DNA of 64,000 nt from Linanthus parryae (lineage: Eukaryota; Streptophyta; Magnoliopsida; Ericales; Polemoniaceae): assembly GCA_023055425.1 (NCBI GenBank), contig JALGPY010000001.1, positions 136,859,368 through 136,923,367 on the forward strand, in the 5' to 3' direction. Numbering within the stretch: the first letter of the stretch is position 1; each line of letters starts with the position of its first letter. Positions 10,200 through 22,851 of the stretch are shown here, in pieces. The notes below the pieces were generated by a model. It worked only from the letters and a program-made list of their open reading frames with translations, did no database searches and was not told the origin of the DNA. The position numbers and the translations under genes were made by a program.

Positions 10200-12160
10200 T
10201 TTTTCTATATGCTCAGAATTAAATTTCCTATTTTCTGGGATTTTTTCATAATTTTTGGAAAAATATAAAATTTTATTATTTTCCAGATTAATTAATTAGT
10301 GTTTAGCACACTTCCTGAGGCAGTTAGACGTCCTTAAACACACTGTTTTGAGCCCAAATTTTTTCTGGAGACTTAGTACATTTTTTCCTACCTTATGAGA
10401 TAGGAGGTGAGATCCTAGGTAGTTGGGAGCAATTTTCGATCTTATTAGTTGATTGTTTTATTGCTTATTAATTTCCAGTAATTGTTCTTTGATTCTGGAA
10501 ATTTCCAGAAAATTACAGTATGTTTATTTTATTATTATACATGTTGTTGTGGGTTGAATGGATGTGTTTGATTCATGGATGTGGCTTATATCGTTTTATA
10601 TTTGGTTTTGTTTTTGAATATGTAATCAATTAAAATACGGCCTGCGTGTCGTGCCTCTCTACATACTCTATTGTCTTCTCTTCTTATCTAAATCGCCTAT
10701 TAGAGGTTACTTCTTATTAGAAATAAGATAGTTAGTGAAGATTGAAGACTAGAAGCTTCAAGAGAGGTGGCCAAACCAAAAGCTATGGCGCGAGGTGCAT
10801 GGAGCAAAGAGACGAACAAGGAAGCTTCAAGGAGCACTCGAGATAGGCGAGATCCATGAGGCGAGAAGTTCAAGAATTGGTCAAGACGTACTCTCAATAG
10901 TGGGAGTGCACCTTAGGGGCCACATCCATTGCATATTTATTTATGCTTATGCTTGTTTTATGTTATAACTGCGTGTGATTGGATATAACTGTATAACCTC
11001 GCATGCTAAAGAACTAAAACAAAAGAGCTCACATGATTATACATGATTGAAACTAATAGGGAATCATAAGTGACGATATTTGATTCCTAGAATTGCTACT
11101 AGGTTTTGGTGGAGTCCTTATGAGGAACTATGAATTTTAATCTATGTATCATGTTATTTCGGAGCTAAGAAAATGCTAGTATTAATTTCCCATGCAATGT
11201 CTCAAGACCAATCGTGTCTAAATCGAAACTGTAAAGGCTAAAATAGTGACAGTAAACGATATGACAAGTCTTCGTACTATGTAACCAAATCGTTGGACAT
11301 AGTTTGTCAAACCACCTACAAGTATGGTTGAACATGTGATGAATAGTTGCCACAGCAGCACATGAACATTATCTTTAGGCTAACCAATAAGGGGGAGTCA
11401 GCCAAGATAATTTCATAGAGCATGCTATGCCAAGGTGGGGAAATGACCTCATCAGCAAGTTCTAGACCACTTTGAGATTCAAAGATTGTAGGAATGAGCC
11501 CAAGAAGAATCTTGGATGCACCTTAGCCATTTGCCTCATTAAAACACCTTAAACTATCAAACTCAAAAATAGGCACTCGACTATAGTGTCTGAGATTAGT
11601 ACTCAACTATAGCTTCTGAGATTCATGCCATTATGATGAGATATTTAAGTTATCCGATTAGCAATTTGTTGCTATCTCTGCCACGTTTCATTAAAGTGCC
11701 ATGAAAACGTTATATGACACACTTTGAGAGTGTCAAGATATTTGGATAAGACCAAACATCACTCCGTTCTAGGATCTAAGCAACCAAGTGTTTGCTAAGA
11801 ATACTAGTTCAGCATACTTTTGAAGTCTAAGCAATATATGATTGCTAAAAGACTGTGAATGAAGTATGATCGGCAGATGTAGTCCCTAACCCGGTAATAG
11901 GACCGTGGAACAGGTGGGGCAAGGATAAGGGAATGAGGGCAAAATATTGGTACATGACCAATAGCCCAAGACAGGCAAACGCAAAGGAGGAAAATGATGT
12001 TTTCCTAAGACTAGAAGGCCAGACATGGCACTAACTTCTCGTCTAAGGACCATAAGATTATCTTTGAGGGAGTAGCCACCAAAATTTGTTTTGGTCACAG
12101 TTTTACTTTGGAATTAGTCATGTTATGTATGGTTATGGACTCTTGATTTCTAGCATGAAT
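10200..12160 (+). other. Element D interior, gag region too decayed to read
   Basis: By position this should be gag and protease. I cannot find a zinc knuckle or a D-S/T-G protease box in any frame. Only short frames are present. No other gene seen. Confidence 0.5.
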
Positions 12161-12169
12161 AACACCTCA

Positions 12170-14560
12170 GGATCTCTGGATATCACCTCTAGGGTTGTGC
12201 CTTAAGATTCTGATATGTGGCGTGCTAGATTGAGACACACTATGTCAGGAAAGGATGTTCAGGCTAGCTAAGGTAGGCCTGCTTGGAACATGCCCAAGGT
12301 ACCCTTACCTGTGTGTGATTCTTGCCTTACACGAAAGAAGAAAGGCAAACCATCCAGTAAAGCAGTAACGATTATTGAGTCTTTACATATTATTCATTCT
12401 GTTATTGTGATCCATTAAATGTTAATAGCTAAAGACATGGTGCTTACTATTCCATCACATTCGTAGATTATTGTATGCATCTCAACTATGTGTGCTTGGG
12501 CCACATAAGTCTGAGGCACAAGGGTGCTTCTACAAAAGGTAGAAAACCGTCTGGACAAAAGGATATCTCCTTGGCCAGAATGAGACTGCGAGTATCTATC
12601 TTAGCAAGAGCTATGTGATGGAGAGTAGTTAGGAAGTTGGCTATTCCCATGCCCCGCAGCAGATTGTTGTGGCGGATAGGAGGAATAGGATACAACCTGA
12701 GATGGTTTGATGTATGATAGCACATTCAAAGTACATGTTCCCTATCTTGAGGAGACGATTTGTTAAACGGATGTAGATGTACTCAACCAAATACCCACCA
12801 AGTCTGTAGCCACTACGTCCTACGAGATGTGGACCAAAAGGCAACCCATAAGGATCGGCAGCTTATGAGCTAACTAAATTTTCCTAGTCAGGGAGAAGCT
12901 CGTGGAGATGGCGTTCTCTACGAGTAAGAGGAACCACTAGATGACACTCAATTCACCACTACTCAAGAGGAGTTTGTTCCTATGGATATTGAGAACAGTG
13001 GGAGTGCCTTACCTAGTGAGCAGCCTATTGTATATGACAATAATGCTAAAGAAGAACCCTCTTTGCGTAGGAACGCTCGTTGGAGCGTACCCCGTTGACG
13101 ATTTGACATCGAAGGGGAAGACATAATAGTCACCACGTAAGATGATGATGAACCTAGGATATTGCCCCAGGATATTTCATCGCCTGACAAAAAGGAATTT
13201 ATACCCTAGATGGAAGAAATGTATCTTCATGGAGTAACATATCTTCCCATACTATTTGGATTACTTTAGGGGGTTGCGTATTCAAAACGCAACAACCGAT
13301 TAGTAGTGTAACGTAAATGGATTCACAAGATGTATGTTTTCTCTTAGGAGATGCCCATAGTTAAGGGAATATTCGTAGAGATGATGATCTCGGCGAGCAT
13401 GGAGGAACCTCTAGAAAATACCATGTTCCTTAGTCAATTATGAGGAATTAGTCCCTCAAGGATCCTTCGGACAATGGGAGTGACTTTCTAAGCGAGGTGC
13501 CCATCCATAGGGGTGAGAGCAAACTATGATCCTCCAATGCAAAAGAATTGCTCGTAGGAGCATATCCCATCGACTGTTTGAGATCGAAGGGATGATCTTA
13601 AGGATCACCTTGCATAATCGATAGGATAGAATACTATGCCCTATCGTTCCCTAATTATGAAGAATGAAAAGTAGCCTTTACAGGAAAAGTTAGAGTCTAT
13701 AAAGGACCAACCAAGTTTAAGGCTAGGTTGACTTTTCCGACTGGATATCAGACTATTGGAAGTGAATGGATTTCCAAGGTCATTTAGAGTGACACAGACG
13801 GAAGCATAGTAAGGCATACGACTTGCAGAGATATCGGTAATAGTTGTGATGATGGAAATAAGGCTCCATTCTCGATAAACGTGACGACTGAGTTCCTCAA
13901 TAGAGAAATCAGAGAGGTGATCTGTATGACTCGACCACAGGGTTCAAGATGTATGATGAGATGCACAAATAGGTGCAAGCTAATTAAGCCTATGGTGGTC
14001 TTAATTAGTCCTCTAAGTCAGCAGTATTTTGTCAATGGATGAAAAACCGCTGCATACCACTCTCAGTAGTAGAGAGTAGATGATTACGTCACTTATTATC
14101 GATGACACACTATTTTCCAGGAGAGTCTAAGGAATATTTCACATCCACTATAGGGTGGTTATCCTTTCGATTTGTGACGAAGGATATTAGTAGGGCGAGA
14201 TGCATTCTCGTTCGTTCAAAAGGACCTCTTATATTGACGCATAAGGCGGACAACAAGAAGATACTTTGAACGATTCCATGTTATGGACCCGAGGCCATGT
14301 GATACTCCTATAGCTTGCTGCAAGACTTTATGAGCCTGAATATGTGTCCTAGAAGACACCATACTAGGTTGACCAAATGACCAAAGTGCCCGATGCAGTG
14401 TGAGTCTGCTATATACTATGGTATATACTGAGACCCCACAAACGTTATGCAATCGGAAGAGTGGATTTCAGGAAATCTAACTTAAGACACTGGATTGCAA
14501 CCAAAAGGATACTCTATACGAAGGATCACGTGCTATGACTATCGGAGATGATGCTTTGAC
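12170..14560 (+). pseudogene. Element D copia integrase, reverse transcriptase and RNase H relic
   Basis: Fragments in copia order are readable through stops and frameshifts. GAG-pre-integrase: a C-D-S-C-L-T-R-K-K-K-G-K-P segment near 12310-12350. Integrase: A-D-R-R-N-R-I-Q-P-E-M-V near 12675-12710, then Y-E-M-W-T-K-R-Q-P near 12815-12845. A hinge with L-R-R-N-A-R-W near 13060. Reverse transcriptase: T-E-F-L-N-R-E-I-R-E near 13880-13915. RNase H side: R-P-H-K-R-Y-A-I-G and A-T-K-R-I-L near 14430-14510. Each is a weak but ordered match to known copia motifs. No catalytic Y-V-D-D box survives in readable form. Confidence 0.7.
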
Positions 14561-14569
14561 TAGCCAGCT

Positions 14570-16236
14570 ATGCATGCTGACTAGGGTGGGGACCTAGATA
14601 CACGTAGATCCGACTCAGGCTATATTCCATGCTAGATGACATCGCATGGAACTACAGCGTAAGTGTTGCAAAATCGTATTAGACCGCTCCATCGATCATG
14701 GAAGCGAAGCACGATTGCATGTTCTGTCACCGGACAGAAATATGTTTGGATAAGAAGGTTTCTGATAAGCTTATGAGTTGTCAACCAACCTGTAGTGCTA
14801 GCGTACGGCTACAGTACTTTTGATAAGACCAAACATATAGAAAAGGGTACCATTTCACAAAAGGTGAAATGACTACCTGAAGAGTAATCTTGGAGTAGAT
14901 CGACTACGGGCCAAAATGTAGGCACCCCCCATTCCTAAACCACATAAGAATCGTCTTTGTGGATTGATTTAGAGAATTGGGACTCGGTAGTCGATCACTG
15001 GCGATATGATTGATGAGCATATGAGACAATGATAACTGGATTTTAATTGGATCTGTTTAATTACGCTACATGTTGTTTCGATACGTGTATGATACGTTTA
15101 CATATCCTGTACTAGCATAGAACATGTGGCGCGGACACTAGGTTGACTCTCTCACACGAGCAACCGCCTTTACAACATCCTGGATAGTCTAGGTGAGTAG
15201 AAGATGAGACAGAATCTCGATAAGCGCTAGAAGCCTATGATATGATGAGTGACACCTGTCATATGAGGCGCATGGCCTATGACAAGAGCTGGACATCTAT
15301 CAATAGTGCAAGACCCTGTCAGACGGATTCATTTGTCGCATTGGAATAAGTTCCAAGGTGAGATTGGTTTATGGCCATTCGAGCATGGTTACTACCCCGA
15401 ACCATGTATAGTCTGCGTAGAGAAAGCAGATGAGAGAACTGATTTCGATTGCATATGTGCAACACTCAGTACTCGGGTTAATAGTCATATGGACTGTTGG
15501 ACTTACATCTGTATAGTGGTCCCTATGGGATAGGACATGTGCTCTGATAGAGTCCAAACACTATGACGCACATCTTATGAGATAACGCGTGCTAATGAGT
15601 GACATGAGGTGGCGAGTAGAACTAGTCCCTGAGATTCCTCGCTGTGTGAGCCTCGTCGATCATATAAGAATGATTGACACTGTATACCCTTAGTACTTTT
15701 ATCCATGTCGGGGAGAGACGGTTCGGTGGTGCTACTTTAGCGTGACACCTCACGGCTATGAATGATTCGGCCTACCAGGACATTGCTAGGAAAGCAGCTG
15801 ACTCCGAATCAAATCGACAATGGATGGAAATGAAGATTCTAATTGCATCGCTCTTTATCATATTCATTGGGCCCACCTACAAGATCTTATGGGATCATAC
15901 AGGATATGAATGTAATAAAGGAGATATAGACTCATTGATGCACGACCTTCGGGACAAGGTAGGTGCTCATGGTCTATGAGATGACAATTGACAGAATCTG
16001 GGGGATACGATATATATATATATATATATATGTATATGTATTGCATTATTACTTGAGGTTGAGTGCGCCTGCTGCTAGCTCGTCTCGTATGAGTTTAGAG
16101 TATGGAACTCCCGAAATGCAGGTTCTCTCACAGTCACACACCAAGGCCACATAACACTTTGGCAGATGATAATAGTAGGAGATTGAGGGAGACTAGACCT
16201 ACTGTATTTGTGCAACCCCACTGTGCGAGTGGGAGA
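14570..16236 (+). other. Element D 3' interior
   Basis: Non-coding tail between the pol relic and the right LTR, with only short frames. It contains a short TA array near 16012-16031 and ends with a purine-rich tract (GAGTGGGAGA, 16227-16236) that suits the polypurine tract. Confidence 0.6.
16012..16031. repeat. (TA)n microsatellite
   Basis: About ten TA units inside element D. Confidence 0.95.
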
Positions 16237-16703
16237 TGTTAGCATTTGGTGCGCCCATGTGGGGTGCACAATGCAATTATCCTAAACTTATGGGTTTAGG
16301 TGAGACAAGTTCAAACCTTATGGGGTTAGTAGCAAGAACATCAACCCTAGGGGGTAACGTTGCAATTGGGTATAAGTTTGTCTATATAAGGAGACAGCCT
16401 CCTACACATAATATATGAGAGTCATAATAATATACACACTACTGTAGAGATCATGTGCTGATCATAATACAGTAAACCCTAGACTTTTTCTCTAACTAGC
16501 CTCAATTGGTGGAACTTGGTGTGGATTAGAGCTTTCGTCCTAGTGATTCGAGGCAGACTATGGGAGCAAGAAGGGGACGTGAAAGCAAGCATCCTACGAT
16601 CATCCGCTAAGCATAGGAGCTAAGGAAGACAAGGTAAACACATGAATCTTCCGCTATAATTCATGTTGTAGATCTGTATGTGATAGATCATGTTCGTCCT
16701 TCA
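16237..16703 (+). repeat. Element D 3' LTR
   Basis: 467 bp, collinear with 9050-9516, with about 20 substitutions counted by eye and no length change. Followed by the CAAAC duplication at 16704-16708. Confidence 0.93.
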
Positions 16704-16708
16704 CAAAC

Positions 16709-17634
16709 ACTATCAGTGCAATAATCACTTATTTACCTGGCAATGTAGTGATAATATATGTAAATGTTTTGATGGCTAGAAAGATTTTAGCTGTAATTTT
16801 GTTGAACGCGATTTGGGTAAGATATGGAAATATAGAAAGCTAAGAAAGCTGGAGTAGTAGCTTAGGGGAAGGTTAGTTCCAATACTGATACGAGACATAT
16901 AGGAACTGCTCCAGGTTTAACCTTGAGCAATTCCCTTTGATTACGCTGCACCAGGTGAAGAAGTTCGTTCGTGCCTACCAGGGTCTTGATATTTTCTACC
17001 TTGAGCAATACCAGAAGGGAAAAAAATGAACTTACAATTCTCCCAACCAATCTGTAAGCACCTTACTTTCTTACCCCCGCGAAAATGTTTGAAAGAGTGC
17101 CTTTTGAATCCAAGAGGTTCGAAGTGACATTCTGAACCATATCTCACTGAAACATGATTCTTCGGAAGCAAATACTCGGAATGGTGCCGACGGATCAGGT
17201 TTCACGAGAAATGGTTTAGAATGTCTATGAACCGTGGTCTCCATGGTGGGTTAGACTCTCTATGGTCTCCGTGGTGAATGGGTGAAGATGGCATATCAAT
17301 TGCTCAAGGTTAAGCCACGAGCAGTGCATATATATATACATGGTGGGCGGACGCACTTGAGTGACTGGGGCAAGTCGTGCTCAAGGTTAAGACATGGGTG
17401 AAGATGGCATATCAATTGCTCAAGGTTAAGCCACGAGCAGTTCATATTTATATGTCCATTTTTCTTTGCAAGTCATGCTCTTTGGGTCAGAAATTAAATT
17501 TATGGACGTGAATAGTATGAAGCAAGAAGGTTAGGTTTATAACGGTGCATGTTTCTTTTATGTGAACAACCAATACACTATCTGTCTATATAACACTCAT
17601 GATAACTAATAACTTTAGAAATATAAGTATCACA
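16709..17634. other. Unassigned region with a direct repeat of about 52 bp
   Basis: Continues the sequence left of element D. Short frames on both strands have no domain I recognise. A direct repeat is clear: GGGTGAAGATGGCATATCAA and the following 30 bases occur at about 17279-17330 and again at about 17395-17446. Confidence 0.6.
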
Positions 17635-19876
17635 CTAGACGCTACCCCGCGCTAAAGCGCGGGCGATCTATTTTTAGTTGCATGAGTCATGACATCACCT
17701 GATTAAACATTTAAACATAACAATATTCATTTGTTTACTATATATTTTCCTCAAAATATTTATATATGTATATCAACAGTTTGGATTAGCCCGCTATTTG
17801 TCGATTAAGAAAGAATTATAAGGAAAAGATACATATATGCCGTAGTTAAAATGTTGTTCATAGATGCATCATATTCCTTTGAATTTATACAGGCATCATA
17901 TTACTCTGTTAATAAGAGTATATGGTAATACTTTAACATCAAAGGAGACCTGACCGTTACTTAAGAACATTTTTACATAAGATATCACTTTTTTTTAGAA
18001 TGATAAGATATCACTTGAGATAACATTTTTACTATTTTTTTATTAACTTGTTTTCTTGAAGCATAAGAAGTTTTTGTATAACTTTTAGCTTTTATGACAT
18101 TTTCACTTCCAATAATCTAAAGATCAAATATTATTTCTCTAAATTATTTTTTTCCAATTTATAATTCAACATTTGACTAAAGTCTTTTGCATGTATAAAG
18201 TAAACCGTCCAGAATACCGGCTTTGTTGTTCATGTAGTTATTTTTTCATTTTGTGTACGATATTTTGTGTTAAAAATTTAAAAGTCAGCATGTAGCTACT
18301 GTAGATAAGAGATTTTCAAAATTTCAAAAAAGTGAAAGTGATGTGTATGTGTCTCTTAAAGCACTTTGATTTTTTAAATTTGCTAATGCTCGCATTTCTA
18401 TAGTTGCAATATTTTGAGAATGAATTATCACATTCATCTTTATTTAAAGTTTATCTTCCCCGTTCAGATGTAATGTATCTCAAATGATCGTAACAACGCA
18501 AATGTTACTAATTATAATGCTCTACGAAAGATAATAGTAAAGTTTGAAGAAGTAATTTATGTAATCCATCTATGTTGTTCGATTTTCTATTTTGGTATAT
18601 GTTATTAGTTCACCATTATGTTTTAATCTTAATAGTCTATGTTCCTACTCTATGAGTACTATAAATTCAAGGTCGATATTCATTTTTGTGAGAAGCATAA
18701 GGTCCATGGGAGGATATGAGCATTTTCATCAAGGATCCTATTACAATATTTAAGAAAAGAAAACCTTAATAATTAAATTGATTCTAGTTTATTGCATTAT
18801 ACCGTTCAATCAAAGTAGTTGTTTTCTTTCTACTGTTCACCTGATCAAAGTAGTCTCGTAATTTGATTAGCAAAATGATGCAAGAACTTTCATGAATCAT
18901 GTTTCGTTTTCAATGTTGTTCTTTGGGTTGGAAGTAGATCGAGCATCTACAGTGGATAAGAATGCATTAAGCCTAACTCATATTTATTTCTAGCTCGATT
19001 AACTATTTCATCAATCAAGATGTAAGAAAATATAGTCACACGTATAAAGGTATATTTACTTTCAAGAGTCAATAGTTAAGACACACATATTTCTAAGGGA
19101 TAATGATGTCAAAGTCAATTCAAATTAGGAACCTCATGCATAAAATCACAATAGTGGCAACAAACTAAAAAAATAATAGCAAATATTCTCTCAGTACGGA
19201 AAAAATGAATAAATGAATCAAGAAAAGATAAAAAAAAATCGAAACGAAAGAAATTCAAGAGATTAGGTTGTCATGATATAAGATGGAAGACTGTTCCAAA
19301 GAAGAGCATGAGAAACTGAGACAAATAATAGCAAATATTCTCTCATTATGAAAAAATGTATAAATAAAGTTAGAAAAAAGAAAGCATGCATTCACCATAG
19401 CGCCTATTGTGTATGCCTCTCTGTTTTATTCACAATCCCAATTGTTCATCTAAATGACCAAAGATGAAAAAAAAAATCAATTAGAAACATAATTCCCACT
19501 AATATAGAATATGCTAAAATAGAAGACTGTAGAGAAATTTTTTTATGAAAGATTTTTGTATCATTTAAAAGGTTTCTATACACACTCTTGGTTATTTATG
19601 TGATTATTGCCCATCAATTTGTAACTCCCGTATAATTAATTATTTTGTAACCTATAACTTTTCAATCATATTTAATATATGTAAACTTATTAATTCTTTT
19701 GTTAATGATCATCCTAATAGGATTTTGTGAATGACGTGTCTTATTTTTTATTTGATGTGGCATAACATATAGTCTTGGTATGATCCCGCGTGTCTGAACG
19801 ACATCAAATAAATGGTGACAAATGGCAGATTGTGGTTAACTCTCAGGACTTCTCTACTTTTATATATTATATAAGA
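17635..19876 (-). mobile_element. Helitron H1, non-autonomous
   Basis: On the minus strand it begins TCTTATATAATATA at 19876 and ends CTAG at 17635. A GC-rich hairpin (CCCGCGC-TAAA-GCGCGGG, 17646-17663) lies 7 bases before the end. Flanks are A at the 5' side and T at the 3' side, the Helitron insertion rule. No Rep or helicase coding is present; the 2.2-kb body is AT-rich with no frame of note. It is a near copy, in opposite orientation, of the element at 56730-59003. Confidence 0.9.
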
Positions 19877-20480
19877 TTTGAGACAAATCCATCCACGAAA
19901 CTAGTGGCTCAAAAATCACAGTATAACATTGCTTCGGCACAAGTCTTGGACCACCAGGAGGTCCTTTGTACCTGGCTGTACCTGCAACTACTGCTTAACT
20001 GCACATCCAGAGTCCAGACAACAACAACAGAAAGGGTTGGACTGGGTACTACTGCTTCCTCAAGTGAATACAAATGGAAAGAGTAGTTAAATAAGTATAT
20101 AGGTTTCTGTTGTCTTACGTTAAACATATCGAAAAAACAACAAAATCCCAGGATGATCCAATGCACGCACCGCCAGTGGTTGGATGGAAAAAAAGAAAAT
20201 GAAGATGCTCCAGCTAGCCCGGTCTTGATCAGCCACATTGAACAAGACAAATCAACCCACCTGTGGTTGCACCTACTTAGTCGATTCCTTTACCAAAAGT
20301 CAACTCAATTTTTTCGAAAATAACAATTTGCCCCGGCTTTCTTAAATGAAGGAACGAAAATCAATACGGGTATTTTAAAAACTAAAACGACTCATGTGAT
20401 GTGTGTATGAATCTTATTTCCCCCGAGAGCCCTCAGAACTTTGCTTATTCCGGGCTAATTATTGGCGAAGCATGTTCGCA
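19877..20480. other. Unassigned region upstream of DUF247 gene 1
   Basis: A minus-strand frame of 113 codons (19909-20250) and a plus-strand frame of 98 codons (19790-20086) overlap. The latter starts inside Helitron H1. Neither resembles a known protein. I treat the stretch as intergenic. Confidence 0.4.
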
Positions 20481-20487
20481 TACAATT

Positions 20488-20495
20488 TATAAAAG
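20488..20495 (+). promoter_or_regulatory. Possible TATA box upstream of the candidate first exon
   Basis: TATAAAAG lies 148 bases before the ATG of the candidate exon at 20636. Inferred from motif and spacing only. Confidence 0.35.
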
Positions 20496-20635
20496 CTAGT
20501 AGTGTTTTGTTAGTAAGATGCCACCATTGGGTGTCCATGAGAGCTGTCAATGTTGTAGATACCTAGCTAAGTGTTGTTCAAGTCATCTCTAAGAAAAAGA
20601 AGTGGTCACGTCTTACAACATTGTAATCCACAAGG

Positions 20636-20666
20636 ATGAGCGGCCAGGGCACTTCAACTGCGGCAG
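20636..20666 (+). other. Candidate first coding exon of DUF247 gene 1
   Basis: An ATG opens a 31-base exon followed by GTATGT, a good donor site. It ends in phase 1, and the exon at 22595 needs exactly a phase-1 partner (it starts with two bases before its first full codon). Spliced, the frame runs on without a stop into exon 2. The encoded start (M-S-G-Q-G-T-S-T-A-A) is a small, polar N-terminus. The equivalent position for gene 2 would lie beyond the gypsy-3 insertion. Prediction only; transcript data would decide. Confidence 0.4.
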
Positions 20667-22594
20667 GTATGTCCTCTTAATATGGCGTATATACGTAATT
20701 CTTGTTCTATTTCTTTTGACTTGTGCTTTATACATCATGCGTCTGCAACATGGCTATCCCTATTTTTTTCCGCCAATGTTTCTCTATATTGCAATTTGTA
20801 AAATGTTGCTTATATGTCCCCCAACTGTCTTTCTTCATATTTTCCTATCAGCAGCTGGTGGTCAATAATACACATTTCCAAACATGGCAATAAACCTGTT
20901 TCATTTGACTTTTTTCAGGACAATTTTGACAATTTTGTATAGCAAAATGAGAACAGAAATTTACTATATGTTTTTACAATGTCATAGATTTAAAATTACT
21001 GTAGGTCGTTCTTCTACTCAAGCCGACTGGTCAAAGTTGTCCCAAAAAGTAAAATGGGGCAGTTATTTTAGGACAGATGGAGTATTGATTGGAACATGTA
21101 AACGTAGTATTACGAATTCGATATAGGGAAGGCTTCATTGAAAATTATGTCAAAAACATTCCGAAAAATTTATGGCCGGTGCCACGCCTTGGCTCATTCC
21201 TAAAGTTGTACAAGGAGACATGCATGCCACTACCTGTGCCACTGAAATGTCCCGTTCTGCTATTCCGGTATATATGCTGGGTTTAGGTCAATAAACCACC
21301 CTAACAGTTTCTGGAGGTGACCTGCTACTGGCTTTTCTACTTCACTAAAAAAAAAAAATAAAGGAAAAAGAAAATTCTCGATTCTTTGCCCTTGATTTTC
21401 TTCCTGCCTTGTGCAATACCTTGCTGTGAAGTATTTGCAAAATATAGAAAGGGATACCGAATAAGATGAACTAGAGTGAATTGCGAGATACTCTGACCTT
21501 GGGGTCTAGATGAGTTGGCTGGGAGGTGAAACTGATGTCTCGGAGGTCTTTGGTATGTTTCTCCCTGGTCTGTCATCTATGAGCCTGCTATTTATGGACA
21601 ATCTAAAAGTGTTTTAACTCTCTTTTATGTGTTGTCTATTATTTCACTTGTGAGTGCAGTTTATCAATACGCACCATGTAGGAGATACGGGGTTCCTTGT
21701 TATCTAGAGAACTATAAAATAACTTTCTTTTAGAAGAACCTACTCACCGCATATAAAAGAATTATAACTTTTGGATGTTGTGGCCAAAATGGCCGCGTAA
21801 GAGAGAAGAGAGAGAGATAGAGAGAGCCAATCCAAACATTGAAGGGCACTTTCAATGCAAAAGAGATGAATAGAACAAAAACTAGACTAATGATGACAAA
21901 TTAGAAAGCTAAATGGCATCCTCTTTAGACTAACATAAATGACCCTCGTTGATCGACAAGTAACAGAAAGCTCCCGCCGTGCTGGCCTCACTGTCTCTTT
22001 CGCTTTATATAATGACTAACTATAAAAGATTTAACAGTTGATCTATTAAATCATACTGAGAATGGGTCTCTGTCAATTATCCAAGCTGTTGGAGAGCACG
22101 ATAGGGAAGGTTCAATCTTCTTTTCTAGCAATAGTATACACACAATTGCAACTTTCTTAGCCTCACGGATATCATAAGTCAGCTCTTTCTTAATCAATTC
22201 ACGCGCCTAAGTTATTTAGTATTACTAAACGATGGAATTATCACAAGTTGATCATCAAATTCGCTCTCTTCTCTATCCTTAATGCACTTTGTTTATTGGT
22301 GAACCATGTCTAATTGCACATTACGACGAAAAGTTTCCCGATATAAAAGTATTACAAATTGAATTTGTGGTTAGTCAGAGCCTAAGAGGTCAGCTCCTGA
22401 GGCCTATAACAAGTGTATGTTCAAGACCTCTTTGTAAGCATCTTATCATGAAACCAATTCTCCGCTCTGCAGCTGCAGGTCATATTCATTCTCTCTATTC
22501 AAAAATACTACTGCGCTGCATGCTAGAAGTCATTTTTATGTTTTATCAGTTACGATTTTATTTTTGCAAACTAACAACATACTTGTCGTCTCAG
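20667..22594 (+). other. Putative long intron or 5' flank of DUF247 gene 1
   Basis: No coding signal recognised. From about 21540 it matches the 5' flank of gene 2 (60105-61102), with shared words such as GGTCTTTGGT, GGCCAAAATGGCCGC, GAAAGCTAAATGGCATC, GGTGAACCATGT and GTTCAAGACCTCT. Both copies keep a TATAAAAG (22342-22349 here). This is either the real promoter with a 5'-UTR intron, or part of a long first intron if the exon at 20636 is used. Confidence 0.6.
22342..22349 (+). promoter_or_regulatory. TATA box conserved between the two DUF247 copies
   Basis: TATAAAAG at 22342, with the equivalent at 60797-60804 in gene 2, inside flanks that are otherwise only partly conserved. It lies about 250 bases upstream of the exon starting at 22595. 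Confidence 0.5.
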
Positions 22595-22851
22595 CTGGAG
22601 AGGACCTAGAAGACGGCGGTGGAATTGATCACAAGACAAGTGTGGGCTCCTCTGATATACCTGGAACTTCTTTTGAGCATGGTAAGGTTGCAGTTTTCTG
22701 TCTGCTCGCAAGCAGCATTTTTTCGGCAATGACTTGATTTTCTCTGTATCTTCCTTCTGTTACCATACCCACAGGGTTGCCGCAAACATCCAACCGCAAG
22801 AGTATTTTTAGGGTCCCTGCAAAGCTCCGACAGTTAAATGATAATGCCTAT

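Larger units (their letters stand above)
9050..16703 (+). mobile_element. Element D: full-length but coding-decayed copia retrotransposon
   Basis: Two 467-bp LTRs (9050-9516 and 16237-16703) start with TG and end with CA, and are flanked by CAAAC. A tRNA-iMet primer site follows the left LTR, and a purine-rich GAGTGGGAGA precedes the right one, so the element reads left to right. The 6.7-kb interior holds no open frame of note, but scattered copia pol fragments occur in the right order (12170-14560). I count about 20 differences between the LTRs, around 4 percent. The coding region looks far more decayed than that, so the element was probably already non-autonomous when it inserted. Confidence 0.92.

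Noticed and set aside
9738..10268. Overlapping frames of 69-152 codons on both strands
   Set aside because: They are by-products of the GC-rich ACGT-repeat island; nothing resembles a protein family.
20602..20868. An 88-codon frame with hydrophobic runs
   Set aside because: It reads through the candidate donor site at 20667 into intron-like sequence; hydrophobicity reflects T-rich DNA.
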